From positions 1 through 64,000 of the forward strand of contig JAGPFC010000006.1 of NCBI GenBank assembly GCA_018056685.1: DNA of 64,000 nucleotides. The letters run 5' to 3'. Shown here one piece after another: positions 26,199-35,625 of this stretch. The notes under the pieces were generated by a model, which was given only the letters and a program-made list of their open reading frames with translations, searched no databases and was not told where the DNA came from. A program made the position numbers and the translations under genes. Position 1 is the first letter of the stretch; each line of letters starts with the position of its first letter. Origin of the DNA: Smithella sp. (GTDB lineage Bacteria; Desulfobacterota; Syntrophia; Syntrophales; Smithellaceae).

Positions 26199-26972
26199 AT
26201 GGCGCACTTTAAAGTGGAAAACCTGAGCATCTCTTTCGGCGGCATCAAGGCTGTAAACAATGTCAGCTTTGAAGTAGAAGAAAATAAGATATTTTCAATT
26301 ATCGGCCCCAACGGGAGCGGGAAAACCACCATCTTTAATATGATCAGCGGTATTTACAAGCCGAACGAGGGCAGGGTATTCCTCGAAAACGAAAATCTTG
26401 TCGGCCAGCGTCCGGACACCATTGCCCGCAAAGGCGTGGCACGAACATTCCAGAACATTCAGCTTTTCGGCAATGCCACGGTCATGGATAACCTGATGCT
26501 GGGACGCCACATCCACATGAAGACAGGCATCCTGAGCGGCGCTTTTATGTGGGGTAAACATTCCTCTGCCGCGAAAGAAGAGATAAAACATAGAGAAATT
26601 ATCGAACATATCATCGACTTCCTGGATCTTCAGTCTCTCAGGGATTTATTTGTTTCTAATCTCCCTTACGGGAAACGCAAACTTGTGGAATTGGGCAGGG
26701 CGCTGGCGCTGCAACCGAAAGTCCTGTTGCTGGACGAACCGTCCGCCGGAATGAATACGGAAGAGAAAGACGACCTGCGCATCTGGATCAAGGATATTCA
26801 GGAGGATTACAAAGTCACCATTCTGCTCATTGAACATGACATGAATATGGTCATGGGCATTTCCGACCGGATTCTGGCCATCAATCAGGGGGTAAAAATT
26901 ATTGAAGGCACACCCAAGGAAGTTCAAAGGAATCCCGAAGTCATTGCCGCGTATCTGGGTGAGGAGGAATAA
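26199..26972 (+). CDS. livG: ABC transporter ATP-binding protein LivG
   Basis: A 257-residue ATPase with Walker A GPNGSGKTT, the LivG-specific insertion between Walker A and the signature, a signature-like LPYGKRKLVELGRAL (the canonical LSGGQ is replaced by LPYGK, as in LivG), and Walker B VLLLDEPSAGM. It couples ATP hydrolysis to import through LivHM. Its stop codon overlaps the livF start. Confidence 0.93.
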   Translation: MAHFKVENLSISFGGIKAVNNVSFEVEENKIFSIIGPNGSGKTTIFNMISGIYKPNEGRVFLENENLVGQRPDTIARKGVARTFQNIQLFGNATVMDNLMLGRHIHMKTGILSGAFMWGKHSSAAKEEIKHREIIEHIIDFLDLQSLRDLFVSNLPYGKRKLVELGRALALQPKVLLLDEPSAGMNTEEKDDLRIWIKDIQEDYKVTILLIEHDMNMVMGISDRILAINQGVKIIEGTPKEVQRNPEVIAAYLGEEE

Positions 26973-27742
26973 TGCTCTCGATTAAGAATATTGAAACCTG
27001 GTACGATTTGATTCGGGCGCTGCACGGTATTTCCTTTGAAATCAAAGAGGGCGCTATTGTGGCGCTTTTGGGCAGCAACGGTGCGGGCAAAACAACAACT
27101 CTAAAAACCATTATGCGTTTGCTGGATGACGACCAGCCGGAGAAAGGAACCATCGAATTCATGGGCAAAAGAATCGACCGCATGGATACCGAGGAGATCG
27201 TCCGGCTGGGCATCAGCTATGTGCCGGAGGGGCGCGAAGTATTCCCCGAACTCACCGTGATGGAAAACATTCTGATGGGCGCTTATACCCGCAAAGATAG
27301 AAAAGGAATTCAGGCAGACATTGACGTCATTTTCAAACAGTTTCCCATATTGAACGAACGCAAAAATCAGGAAGCCGGCCATTTAAGCGGCGGTGAACAG
27401 CAGATGCTGGCTATTGGAAGAGCGCTGATGAGCCGACCGAAGCTGCTGATGCTGGATGAACCGTCACTGGGTCTTTCTCCCTTATTGACCAAAGAAATTT
27501 TCACCATTATTCAAAAAATCAATCAGCAGGGTGTGACGATTCTGCTTGTCGAGCAGAATGTGAATATGGCGTTGAAATATTCTCATTATGCTTTTCTGAT
27601 GGAAAACGGACGCATTGTCCGGGCGGACAGACCGGAAGTTCTGCGTGAGGACGACGACGTCAAGGAATTCTATCTGGGCATTGCCACGGAAACATCGGTC
27701 AAAGGCTACAAACGTTATCGCCGCAAGGTTCGTTTCCGCTGA
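26972..27742 (+). CDS. livF: ABC transporter ATP-binding protein LivF
   Basis: The second ATPase of the Liv-type importer, 256 residues: Walker A GSNGAGKTTTLKT, signature LSGGEQQMLAIGRALM, Walker B LLMLDEPSLGLSP and IEFMGKRID. The C-terminus has about 20 extra basic residues (KGYKRYRRKVRFR) beyond the usual end. It overlaps livG by one base and is followed 9 bp later by the acyl-CoA synthetase. Confidence 0.93.
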   Translation: MLSIKNIETWYDLIRALHGISFEIKEGAIVALLGSNGAGKTTTLKTIMRLLDDDQPEKGTIEFMGKRIDRMDTEEIVRLGISYVPEGREVFPELTVMENILMGAYTRKDRKGIQADIDVIFKQFPILNERKNQEAGHLSGGEQQMLAIGRALMSRPKLLMLDEPSLGLSPLLTKEIFTIIQKINQQGVTILLVEQNVNMALKYSHYAFLMENGRIVRADRPEVLREDDDVKEFYLGIATETSVKGYKRYRRKVRFR

Positions 27743-27751
27743 GGTATACGT

Positions 27752-29563
27752 ATGACTGAAAACGATATCAAAACCCTTCCCCAGGGGCTCAAAGTTCTGG
27801 TCGATAAACAGCCGGACAGGATTGCCATGCGCATGAAGGATTACGGCATCTGGCACGACATTACCTGGAAACAGTATTATGAGAATGTTAAAAAGGTGGC
27901 CATGGGATTATACGCGCTGGGTGTTAAATACGGTGATCACGTGGCGATTGTCGGCGAGAATAAACCTCAATGGCTCTTCTCGGCCATGGGCGTCATGTCG
28001 CTGGGAGGAATCTTTGTCGGCGTTTACACGACTAATCCCGCGGCGGAATGCGAGTACGTTGTCGGGCATTCTGAATCGGTGGTTTTTTTCTGTGAAGATG
28101 AGGAACAGTTCGATAAAGCTCTGACCTTTCGCGAAAGAACACCGCACCTGAAAAAAATCATCGTCTGGGATATGGAAGGCCTCAAGCATTTTGATGATCC
28201 CATGCTGATGAGTTTTGAAAAGCTTCTGGAACTGGGGGAGAAGATCGATAAGGAAAGGCCAGGGCTATATGAAAAAATCGTAGCCGGCAGAGAGAGTGAA
28301 GATACTGCTTCCATCATTTATACATCAGGCACGACCGGTCCGCCAAAGGGCGCACAGATCTCCCATCGGAATTATTTATGGGTGGCACGTCAAAGCCGGA
28401 AAATTACCAAAATGAGCGTCAATGATGAAACCATTTCCTTCCTGCCGCTCAACCACGTCTATGAACAGATATTCGATTTGATGATGCACCTGACGACAGG
28501 GCATATTGTCAATTTTACCGAAAACACGGACACAGTGATGAATGACCTTCGCGACGTTTCCCCGACCCTCTTTCATGCGGTGCCGCGGATCTGGGAGAAA
28601 TATCACTCCGGCATTGTGCTGAAAATGGCCGATGCCACATGGCTCAAACGCACCGCTTTCAATCTGGCCTTCAAGATCGGGGCAAAATATAACAGTTTCA
28701 AACTGGCCAAAAAACCGATTCCCTGGTATTTATTCCTGGGTTATCATTTCGCGTACTTCAGTGTTTTCTGGAAACTCAAACAGCGCCTGGGTTTTGACAA
28801 GGTCCGGCTGGGATTTTCCGGAGCAGCACCCATCTCCCATGAAGTTCTGAAATTTTTCCAGAGCATCGGTATTCCGATTCGTGAAGGTTACGGCCTGACG
28901 GAGACGACCGGCATTACGCACATGTCCGATGAAGAACATTTCAAGGTGGGAACCGTAGGCCGGGCTTTGCCAGATTCCGAAGTGAAGATTGCTGAAGATG
29001 GCGAAATCTTAATCAAACACGGCGGCATTTTTCAGGGATACTTCAAGGAACCGGAGGCTACGGCGGAGGCGCTCGAGGGTGGCTGGTTTCATACCGGCGA
29101 CGTCGGCGAAATTGATGAGGAAGGTTATCTCAAAATCACTGACCGCAAGAAAGATCTCATCATTACGGCCGGCGGCAAAAACGTCGCGCCGCAGTATATC
29201 GAAAATCTGCTCAAGTTTTCCCCCTATATTACGGATGCCGTCGTTATCGGCGACAAGCGTAAATACATCACCGCGCTCATTGTCATTGACGAGGAAAATG
29301 TGGTCAAGTTTGCGCAAGACCACAAAATTCAATATACGACATTCGCCAGCCTGACCCGAGCGGAAGAAGTGGTCAGACTGATTACCGAAGAAGTGGAGAA
29401 GGTCAACAGACAGATTGCACGCGTCGAAAACATCCGTAAGTTCCGTCTTCTGGATAAAAAACTCTACACCGAGGACGGTGAAGTCACTCCTACCATGAAG
29501 GTCAAACGCAAATCCATCTCCGCGCAGTACAAAGACATCATCGAAGATATGTATAAGGATTAA
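27752..29563 (+). CDS. Long-chain acyl-CoA synthetase (AMP-forming)
   Basis: A 603-residue ANL-superfamily ligase activating a carboxylic acid to its CoA ester through an acyl-adenylate. The motifs are IIYTSGTTGPPKGAQ (P-loop), EGYGLTETTG (A4/A5), WFHTGDVGEIDEEG (A7), ITDRKKDLIITAGGKNVAPQ (A8) and a C-terminal Lys in TPTMKVKRK. The arrangement is closest to FadD15-type long-chain synthetases. As the last gene of the Liv-type transporter operon, it probably traps the imported acid as its CoA thioester and feeds the acyl-CoA dehydrogenases. Confidence 0.9.
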   Translation: MTENDIKTLPQGLKVLVDKQPDRIAMRMKDYGIWHDITWKQYYENVKKVAMGLYALGVKYGDHVAIVGENKPQWLFSAMGVMSLGGIFVGVYTTNPAAECEYVVGHSESVVFFCEDEEQFDKALTFRERTPHLKKIIVWDMEGLKHFDDPMLMSFEKLLELGEKIDKERPGLYEKIVAGRESEDTASIIYTSGTTGPPKGAQISHRNYLWVARQSRKITKMSVNDETISFLPLNHVYEQIFDLMMHLTTGHIVNFTENTDTVMNDLRDVSPTLFHAVPRIWEKYHSGIVLKMADATWLKRTAFNLAFKIGAKYNSFKLAKKPIPWYLFLGYHFAYFSVFWKLKQRLGFDKVRLGFSGAAPISHEVLKFFQSIGIPIREGYGLTETTGITHMSDEEHFKVGTVGRALPDSEVKIAEDGEILIKHGGIFQGYFKEPEATAEALEGGWFHTGDVGEIDEEGYLKITDRKKDLIITAGGKNVAPQYIENLLKFSPYITDAVVIGDKRKYITALIVIDEENVVKFAQDHKIQYTTFASLTRAEEVVRLITEEVEKVNRQIARVENIRKFRLLDKKLYTEDGEVTPTMKVKRKSISAQYKDIIEDMYKD

Positions 29564-29791
29564 ACTGCGCCTGAACTGAACATAACCTTACAATCATCGT
29601 TATTTCCCATCGAGAACCGTGCGTATCCCTTCCATCGTTAAACTTTGCACCATGCAGGTTTTCCATCCGCAATCAATGCCTATCGTAATGGCGAAAAGGA
29701 TGGATTTTTTATTTGAAAAAGTGGTATATTCATCCACCGGGTAAAATATAATCATGGGATATGATCTTCCGAAGCGTGCGGGTGTGAAGGA

Positions 29792-30472
29792 ATGAAATTG
29801 TTCAGACTCATTATCACATCAATCATTTTCAGCGTAATGATGAATGTCGCATCTGCGGCCGATGCTGACTGGAAGAAAATATGGGAACTGGATAGCATTA
29901 TCGGATATGTCCGGCCAACCAGCCAAAGCAGTGTTGATGAAATTAAGGCGATTGGTATCGTGAATGCACCAGTTGCTGTGGTGGAGGCCGTGATCCGTGA
30001 TGTGTCTGTAATGCCGCAGTATATATTTCTGTGCAAAGAAGCATATCTTATCAATACTTCGGAAATGAAAAGTGCGGGAGATGTGATCTATTTCTATAGT
30101 TTGACAGATTTGCCATATCCGGTACACGACAGGGATGCTGTGGTAAGATCACACTGGTCTGTCGATAAGAAAAACGGCGCTGTCTATTGCCATGCCGAGG
30201 CCATCAAGACCACCTTTGGGCAGAGGGATAACGTTGTCCGAATGCCGCTTTCGATTATCGATTGCACTTTGATTCCCAAAGGCTCAGACAGAACGGAAGT
30301 TATTTATCAGGCTCTGGGCGATCCCGGCGGAGAATTGCCTTCATCTCTGGTCAGCATTATTACCAGATATTATGGCATCAAAACCATCCTAGGCCTCCGT
30401 CAAATGGTGAAGAAAGAGAAATACAGGAATGTCAAAAAGGTTGTTACTAAAACCTTGAGAGATGAAAAATAA
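29792..30472 (+). CDS. Exported START-domain lipid-binding protein
   Basis: A 226-residue protein with a signal peptide (residues 1 to about 22, ending ASA) and a START-like domain: VNAPVAVVEAVIRDVSVMPQ, YFYSLTDLPYPVHDRDAVV and a C-terminal helix. START proteins bind hydrophobic ligands in a closed cavity. Export suggests a periplasmic lipid-handling role. Its end overlaps the start of the MFS gene by 11 bp, indicating translational coupling with that transporter. Confidence 0.8.
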   Translation: MKLFRLIITSIIFSVMMNVASAADADWKKIWELDSIIGYVRPTSQSSVDEIKAIGIVNAPVAVVEAVIRDVSVMPQYIFLCKEAYLINTSEMKSAGDVIYFYSLTDLPYPVHDRDAVVRSHWSVDKKNGAVYCHAEAIKTTFGQRDNVVRMPLSIIDCTLIPKGSDRTEVIYQALGDPGGELPSSLVSIITRYYGIKTILGLRQMVKKEKYRNVKKVVTKTLRDEK

Positions 30473-31706
30473 TCAAAAAATCTTCTGGGGTTGGTACATT
30501 GTCGTGGGCGCGTTTCTGGTCACGGGAATGAATTACGGAGCCCGTTACTGTTTCGGTGTCTTTCTCAAACCGATGGCGGCGGAGTTTGATCTATCGCGCT
30601 CGGTGATATCCATGGCTGCAGCAATCAACATGCTCGTTTATTCCTCCTGCGCGATTTTCGTCGGACGTATGCTGGACCGTATCGCTCCACGCTGGATCAT
30701 AACAGCAGGCGCTTTAATCGCTGCTTCCGGTTATCTGATCACTGGTTTTGTAAAGACCCCTTTGGGGTTGTATCTGAGTTATGGATTGATGGTTGGATTG
30801 GGTTCCGCGGGAATGGGCGTTGTCGCGTGCAGTTCTTCCGTCAGTAAATGGTTTGTCAAAAAAAGGGGGCTCGCCATCGGCATCGCTTCCATGGGAATCA
30901 GTCTGGGAACGGTCTTGCTGACACCGTTGGCCGGCTATATTGTTCAATCTTTTAACTGGCGTTTCGGTCTGGCGGCGTTGAGTCTGCTTACCTTGGCACT
31001 GGGTATTTCGGTTGCGCAGACCCTGATGAGAAAAAAGAATCCCGAAGACCATGGTCTTCTGCCGGATGGCGACGATCGTATCATATCTCATCAATCAAGT
31101 TCTCCTCTGGAGATCCATAAAATTTCCGTAATGACACTTTTTCGAGATTCACGATTCTGGACAATGGCCAGTTGCCAGGGAATGGCTGTCATGATCAGTA
31201 TGTCCGTCTTTGTGCATCAGGTCGCCTTTGCGACGGATAACGGCATTGGTAAAATAGCCGCCGCCTCATCTCTTGCCGCCATCAGCATCACGGGATTTAT
31301 GGGACAATTTCTGTTCGGCTGGATAACTGACAAAATCAAAGATCCCAAATACGGATCTTTCATCGGTATAGCGTTTATGCTGGTTGGGTCTGCATTACTA
31401 TTGAATGTTCAAAGCGCCTTTGACCTTTATACGGCCGCTTTAGTCTTTGGATTCGGATATGGTTCACTCGCCCCGATGATACCGCTTCTCATTGCCAGTC
31501 GTTTCGGCCGCAATGTTCTGGGTTCTATTTATGGTCTTTTAACTTTTTTTATCGGTATGGGTGGGGCCATTGGTCCGATTCTGGGAGGTGTTATTTACGA
31601 TAAATTCGGTTCATATCACTATCTATGGGTGATGAATATGGTTGTGCTGGGCGTAATTGCCGTCGCCATCCTAACCTTAAAAAAAGGAAAACCATACGAC
31701 ACCTGA
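30462..31706 (+). CDS. Major facilitator superfamily transporter (OFA/MCT-like)
   Basis: A 414-residue polytopic protein with twelve predicted helices. The first helix reads FWGWYIVVGAFLVTGMNYGA, and GVFLKPMAAEFDLSRSVISM follows, as in the oxalate-formate antiporter and monocarboxylate transporter branches of MFS. The MFS loop 2-3 motif appears as GRMLDRIAPRW. It is translationally coupled to an exported START-domain gene. The likely substrate is a small carboxylate, but this rests on family resemblance only. Confidence 0.85.
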   Translation: MKNNQKIFWGWYIVVGAFLVTGMNYGARYCFGVFLKPMAAEFDLSRSVISMAAAINMLVYSSCAIFVGRMLDRIAPRWIITAGALIAASGYLITGFVKTPLGLYLSYGLMVGLGSAGMGVVACSSSVSKWFVKKRGLAIGIASMGISLGTVLLTPLAGYIVQSFNWRFGLAALSLLTLALGISVAQTLMRKKNPEDHGLLPDGDDRIISHQSSSPLEIHKISVMTLFRDSRFWTMASCQGMAVMISMSVFVHQVAFATDNGIGKIAAASSLAAISITGFMGQFLFGWITDKIKDPKYGSFIGIAFMLVGSALLLNVQSAFDLYTAALVFGFGYGSLAPMIPLLIASRFGRNVLGSIYGLLTFFIGMGGAIGPILGGVIYDKFGSYHYLWVMNMVVLGVIAVAILTLKKGKPYDT

Positions 31707-31731
31707 TTTTAAGATGATACCAAATAATAAA

Positions 31732-31770
31732 AAAGCCCCACAACGTTACAACTGCTGTGGGGCTTTAATC
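31732..31770. terminator. Bidirectional terminator
   Basis: AAAGCCCCACA (31732-31742) and TGTGGGGCTTT (31756-31766) form an 11-bp stem between the convergent MFS and OmpA-like genes, with A-runs and T-runs on the two sides. Confidence 0.88.
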
Positions 31771-31810
31771 TACTTTCACATTCTAACTGAAAAGAAATTT
31801 ATCGAATTTA

Positions 31811-32494
31811 TTATTTCGTTTCGAGTACAGCTTCCACTCTGCGGTTTTTCTGTCGTCCTTCAGCGGTGTCATTGCTGGCAATCGGCACTTCCTCTCCAAA
31901 ACCGGCTGCCGTAATGCGCTTCCCATCGATACCAAACTTGTCAATCATATACTGACGAACATTCTTTGCTCTCTTTTCCGACAAGGCCTTGTTGAAAGCG
32001 TCATTACCCAAATTGTCTGTGTGACCTTCGATGGCCGCTGTTGTTTCCGGATTCTGTTTCATGAAATCAGCCACTTTTTTGATATCATCATAATATTTTT
32101 CTTTCACGGTCGTTTTGTTGGTATCAAATTCAACATTCAGCGTCATGGTCAGTTTTTCCTTCACTGGCGCTGGTTCGGGAGCTTTTTCCACAATTGGTGC
32201 CTGTTTTGGTTTTGCCGCGGCGGCAGGTGCCGGTTTGGGAACAGGTGCCGGTTCCGGTTTTGCTTTTACAACTTTTTCTTCACAGCAGGGGGGGCAACCA
32301 CAATCTTTAATGTTTTTGTCGATTTGAATTTCCGGCAAACCACCGGCCCTGACGTCTTTAGGGCAACAGGGAGGACAGCCGCATTCTTTGATACGATCAT
32401 CATATTTTACTTCCGGCATACCACCGGCTGCCTGAGCCACATTAACAACCGCAAACATTACAATAACAGACGCTAAAAATACAATCTTTTTCAT
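31811..32494 (-). CDS. OmpA-family protein with duplicated CGCPPCC motif
   Basis: A 227-residue exported protein. Signal peptide at 1-22 (ending AQA), then two 27-residue repeats with GG(M/L)PE near their start and each containing CGCPPCC (Cys38-44 and Cys65-71). A Pro/Ala/Lys spacer (about residues 74-110) follows, then a C-terminal OmpA-like peptidoglycan-binding domain with IEGHTDNLGNDAFN and LSEKRAKNVRQYM. The ATG at 32494 is chosen because GGAG is 7 bases upstream; one at 32500 is too close. Six to eight closely spaced cysteines in an envelope protein are unusual and suggest metal or heme binding or disulfide cross-linking. Confidence 0.82.
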   Translation of the reverse strand: MKKIVFLASVIVMFAVVNVAQAAGGMPEVKYDDRIKECGCPPCCPKDVRAGGLPEIQIDKNIKDCGCPPCCEEKVVKAKPEPAPVPKPAPAAAAKPKQAPIVEKAPEPAPVKEKLTMTLNVEFDTNKTTVKEKYYDDIKKVADFMKQNPETTAAIEGHTDNLGNDAFNKALSEKRAKNVRQYMIDKFGIDGKRITAAGFGEEVPIASNDTAEGRQKNRRVEAVLETK

Positions 32495-32655
32495 AATCAT
32501 TCTCCTTTCTTGATAAATTGAATTAAGTTGATTCACAAAAAAAACAACATATGAATAATATTAATAACACCTCCCTGTATAAATATGCAAGCCACTTAAA
32601 TGTGACGGCACAGCCTGTCTGCTGTAAAGAACTGATATTTCAGCATAAAACGTCT

Positions 32656-33561
32656 TTATGCTGACGGCAAACCAACGGAATTATGAATGCTCGCGACAAC
32701 GGGTGGATTTAAACCCAGTCCTGTAGCCAGTTGATTAAGATACTCCTTTTCTTTTTCTGTATCCACTTCAATAGCCAGTAGTGAAGCCGCGTACATCTGC
32801 GCTGCCAGTTCCGGTTGTCCCTGTGCCTCCGCAATCAATCTTTCTGTTTCCATGGGCTTTTGCAGTTCATCCATTAAATATTTTTTACCTTCCGCATCAA
32901 CGCCGATTTCATCAAATTTCCCCATAATCCTGTTGATTTCATTTTGGTCAACCCGACCATCCGCTTTGGTCGCATTAATCATGGCTCGTAAAACCAGCTC
33001 CGAACTCTGATTCAGCATTTTTTGCTCATCTTCTGTTTCAGGTTCCAGCAGGCCAGCCGGAATCTGAGGTTTTGACTGGCCGGCTCCTTTAAGCGCGTTG
33101 AAAGCCAGCGCTCCCAGCAGCGCCATCAATCCTCCCCCTATGGCTCCGCCGGCGGATTTGCCGCCGCCCCCCAGGATGGACCCGACCAGCGCGCCTAATC
33201 CTCCAATGGCAAGGTTTTTATTACCGCCGACCGCTTTGCCGGCGTCACCAAGCACATTCGAGAGCAGGTCGCCGATGCCGCCGCCCGTGCCGGCTGCGCC
33301 ACTTTTTTGTCCGCCGCCCAACACGCTGGATAGCAGATCCCCAATGCCGCCACCGCTACTGGGTGCCCCACCTTTGCCGCCGCCCAGCACGCTCGAGAGT
33401 AAATCCCCGATCTCACCGCCTGCTTTTCCGGAAGCATCACCCAGCCTGCCTGCCAGGCCATCAAGCTCATTTCCTCCTCCCAGAGATTTCTTCATGCGTT
33501 CTGTGGAAGAAGGTGACATTCCGGTTTGTACCATGGCTCCGAGAAGATCACCGATATTCAT
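32656..33561 (-). CDS. DUF533-like (TerB-fold) protein with Gly-rich repeats
   Basis: A 301-residue protein. The first 120 residues hold three near copies of IGDLLSSVLGGG separated by Gly/Ser stretches. They are followed by a Gly-rich hydrophobic segment (about residues 113-157), then a helical C-terminal domain containing LVLRAMINATKADGRVDQNE and an EKEYLNQLA region. The ADGxVDxxE pattern is that of YebE/DUF533 and TerB-like domains, which may bind metals. A strong GGAGGG site precedes ATG 33561. It is probably an inner-membrane-associated protein. Function not established. Confidence 0.8.
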   Translation of the reverse strand: MNIGDLLGAMVQTGMSPSSTERMKKSLGGGNELDGLAGRLGDASGKAGGEIGDLLSSVLGGGKGGAPSSGGGIGDLLSSVLGGGQKSGAAGTGGGIGDLLSNVLGDAGKAVGGNKNLAIGGLGALVGSILGGGGKSAGGAIGGGLMALLGALAFNALKGAGQSKPQIPAGLLEPETEDEQKMLNQSSELVLRAMINATKADGRVDQNEINRIMGKFDEIGVDAEGKKYLMDELQKPMETERLIAEAQGQPELAAQMYAASLLAIEVDTEKEKEYLNQLATGLGLNPPVVASIHNSVGLPSA

Positions 33562-33713
33562 TGTTCCGCCCTCCTGTTTTAAAGGTTAAACAATCAGGTT
33601 ACCATTGACACAATGTTCTGTTTGTGAAAACTTGTTTTTTGACAAAACAATGCTATATGAAACAAGCTTATTTTTCAATAAAGATATTCAAAAAATATTT
33701 GGATGGTTTCTCG

Positions 33714-35051
33714 ATGCGGAATTTTATACGGAGCGTTTTTTTTCTGATGTTGATCATCATTCCGGCTGACGGATTTTGTGAGAATTCCATTGAATCAAGT
33801 GCTCAATTATGGAAAGTCGGTCAGCGCCAGTGGACGATTCAGGAAGAAAACAGATACAGCAAGTGGGTTGCTGATAACATAACTGAAGACTTCTTCATCC
33901 GTTATCGCATTCCGGTTGACTGTGCGGATGTTGTTTACGGGATCCGCTGGATTTACGCGAGAAAGGCTCATCTGCCGGCGGCAGCTACCACCGTTGACGG
34001 AGAACTGATCGGACACTGGTCGGAAAATTGGAAACATCTGCCCACACACAGAAAATGGTATAAAGATAAACGTTTCCGGACCGCATTGTTGTACATACTT
34101 TCCAGAACATCAACGAAGACGCTGCCCCTGGACACATACCCTATCCGCATCACAACCGACTCTGTACAACCGGGCACCGTTTTCTTTATTGCTGACTCTC
34201 ATGCCGGTATCGTCCGGAGTGTCGTTTTGGACGGAAGCACGGCACATCCGGTTCAGACGTTGGAAGCCACCATGCCGCCCCGCATTCAAAAATTAAACCA
34301 CAAAAATTTCATTTCAACCAATCCCGAGCCTTCCTTTCAATCCGGTCTGGTGAAATTCCGATGGCTGGAAAGGAAAGATGAACGGTGGCAATATCTTCCT
34401 GTTCAGGACCACCCTTATTATTCCGAAGAACAGTATTCAGCAACTTTTAATGCGGGATATATCGATTATATCGAAGCAGTGGCCAAACGGATCGATCCAA
34501 AAATTTATGATCCCCGTGAAAAAATTAACAGATTGCTGGATGTTTTCATCCGTCAACTGCAAGAAAGAATACCTGTCGTTTTGAAAGGCAGCGGGCAGTG
34601 TCACCAAAAGGGGTGTCCGGAGGGATCACCATTATGGGAGTTATACAGCACCCCCGGCCGTGATGAATATATCTACGTCATAATTTCGCATATCAGGGAA
34701 ATTATCAAAAAAAATAATTTAATCCATGAAAATGTCCTGGCTAAAATAGCGGGCGTGAAGCTGCAGATTGCTCCTCATCTTGTCGTGACGGCAGAACAGG
34801 TATTCCAAAACGCGGTCTGGATGTCGTCCGATCCTGAAGATACCATTGCCAATCGCTGGGGTTTGGATAAATGCAGTATCATTGAAAGACGGATAAAAAA
34901 AGCGCAGGATACCATCGCTTTCATCAGGCAAGCTTATGGTACGACCAATCCCCGGCTTGCGGAGCGGCTTATTGCCGTGAGACAAGCGATTGTGAATGAT
35001 ATGACGGAAGAAAAGAAAAAAAGTAACTGCACGGATCATGAGATTCAATAG
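33714..35051 (+). CDS. Secreted protein of unknown function, possible Cys-His hydrolase
   Basis: About 445 residues from ATG 33714 (MRNFIRSVFFL); the open frame begins earlier, but this start gives a signal peptide ending near DGFCEN. The segment IPVDCADVVYGIRW followed about 100 residues later by PGTVFFIADSHAGIV resembles the Cys and His blocks of NlpC/P60- or papain-like peptidases. This is a weak pattern match. The C-terminal half is rich in charged helices and has three further cysteines. It lies upstream of a small gene and mltA but is separated from them by a strong promoter. Confidence 0.6.
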   Translation: MRNFIRSVFFLMLIIIPADGFCENSIESSAQLWKVGQRQWTIQEENRYSKWVADNITEDFFIRYRIPVDCADVVYGIRWIYARKAHLPAAATTVDGELIGHWSENWKHLPTHRKWYKDKRFRTALLYILSRTSTKTLPLDTYPIRITTDSVQPGTVFFIADSHAGIVRSVVLDGSTAHPVQTLEATMPPRIQKLNHKNFISTNPEPSFQSGLVKFRWLERKDERWQYLPVQDHPYYSEEQYSATFNAGYIDYIEAVAKRIDPKIYDPREKINRLLDVFIRQLQERIPVVLKGSGQCHQKGCPEGSPLWELYSTPGRDEYIYVIISHIREIIKKNNLIHENVLAKIAGVKLQIAPHLVVTAEQVFQNAVWMSSDPEDTIANRWGLDKCSIIERRIKKAQDTIAFIRQAYGTTNPRLAERLIAVRQAIVNDMTEEKKKSNCTDHEIQ

Positions 35052-35131
35052 CCGGGCATGATAAGATCTGATCTTCCAAATGATCATGTTTAACAGAAAC
35101 CATGTAAAAAATTTCTCCGGCCTAGATTTCC

Positions 35132-35160
35132 TTGACATATAAATAGTGATTTCCTATAAT
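35132..35160 (+). promoter_or_regulatory. Consensus sigma-70 promoter
   Basis: TTGACA (35132-35137), exactly 17 bases, TATAAT (35155-35160): both hexamers match consensus perfectly. It lies about 90 bp upstream of the small gene at 35253 and should drive it and mltA. A short inverted repeat (ACCGGTGTTCTTGTATACGG area, 35188-35210) sits in the leader. Confidence 0.88.
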
Positions 35161-35252
35161 TCACAATCAAATAAGCAATGTCTTTTAAACCGGTGTTCTT
35201 GTATACGGTTGTTTAAAGGAACACGAATTAGCTGATTACGGAGGTTACCCCG

Positions 35253-35516
35253 ATGCCCGGCATAGATTTGCGCCACGAGAGAGTTGTGGTAGAAACGGAT
35301 CGTTATCGCGTGGAGGGGGACGTAACACTTCCCCAGGGAAGTTACCGTAACGCACTTAACGATTATATCAACCGCGGCGACCAGGAGTTTTTATTACTCA
35401 CCAACGTGGAACTTCTGGCACTGGATGGCTCCGGTCAAAGCTGGCAGTGTCCTTCACTGAATCTGGCGAGAAGACACATTCGGTTAGTGGTGGCGATAGG
35501 TTCTTCAGAGGGGTAA
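35253..35516 (+). CDS. Small conserved protein of unknown function (DUF6812-like)
   Basis: An 87-residue cytoplasmic protein with a good ACGGAGG ribosome-binding site. The text ETDRYRVEGDVTLPQGSYRN and DYINRGDQEFLLLTNVELL resembles DUF6812-type proteins known from various bacteria; the match is from memory. It has no signal peptide and no catalytic motif. Driven by a perfect consensus promoter, it should be well expressed, and mltA follows 109 bp downstream. Confidence 0.6.
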   Translation: MPGIDLRHERVVVETDRYRVEGDVTLPQGSYRNALNDYINRGDQEFLLLTNVELLALDGSGQSWQCPSLNLARRHIRLVVAIGSSEG

Positions 35517-35625
35517 CCGTTATTCGTCGGGTCAATAATTTTAAAATAATCGATAAGACCATAGAGGACAACCTGAGTACCAGTTTATCAGGTATACGAA
35601 AATCTTTTGTTTTTCGTTGGTTAGA

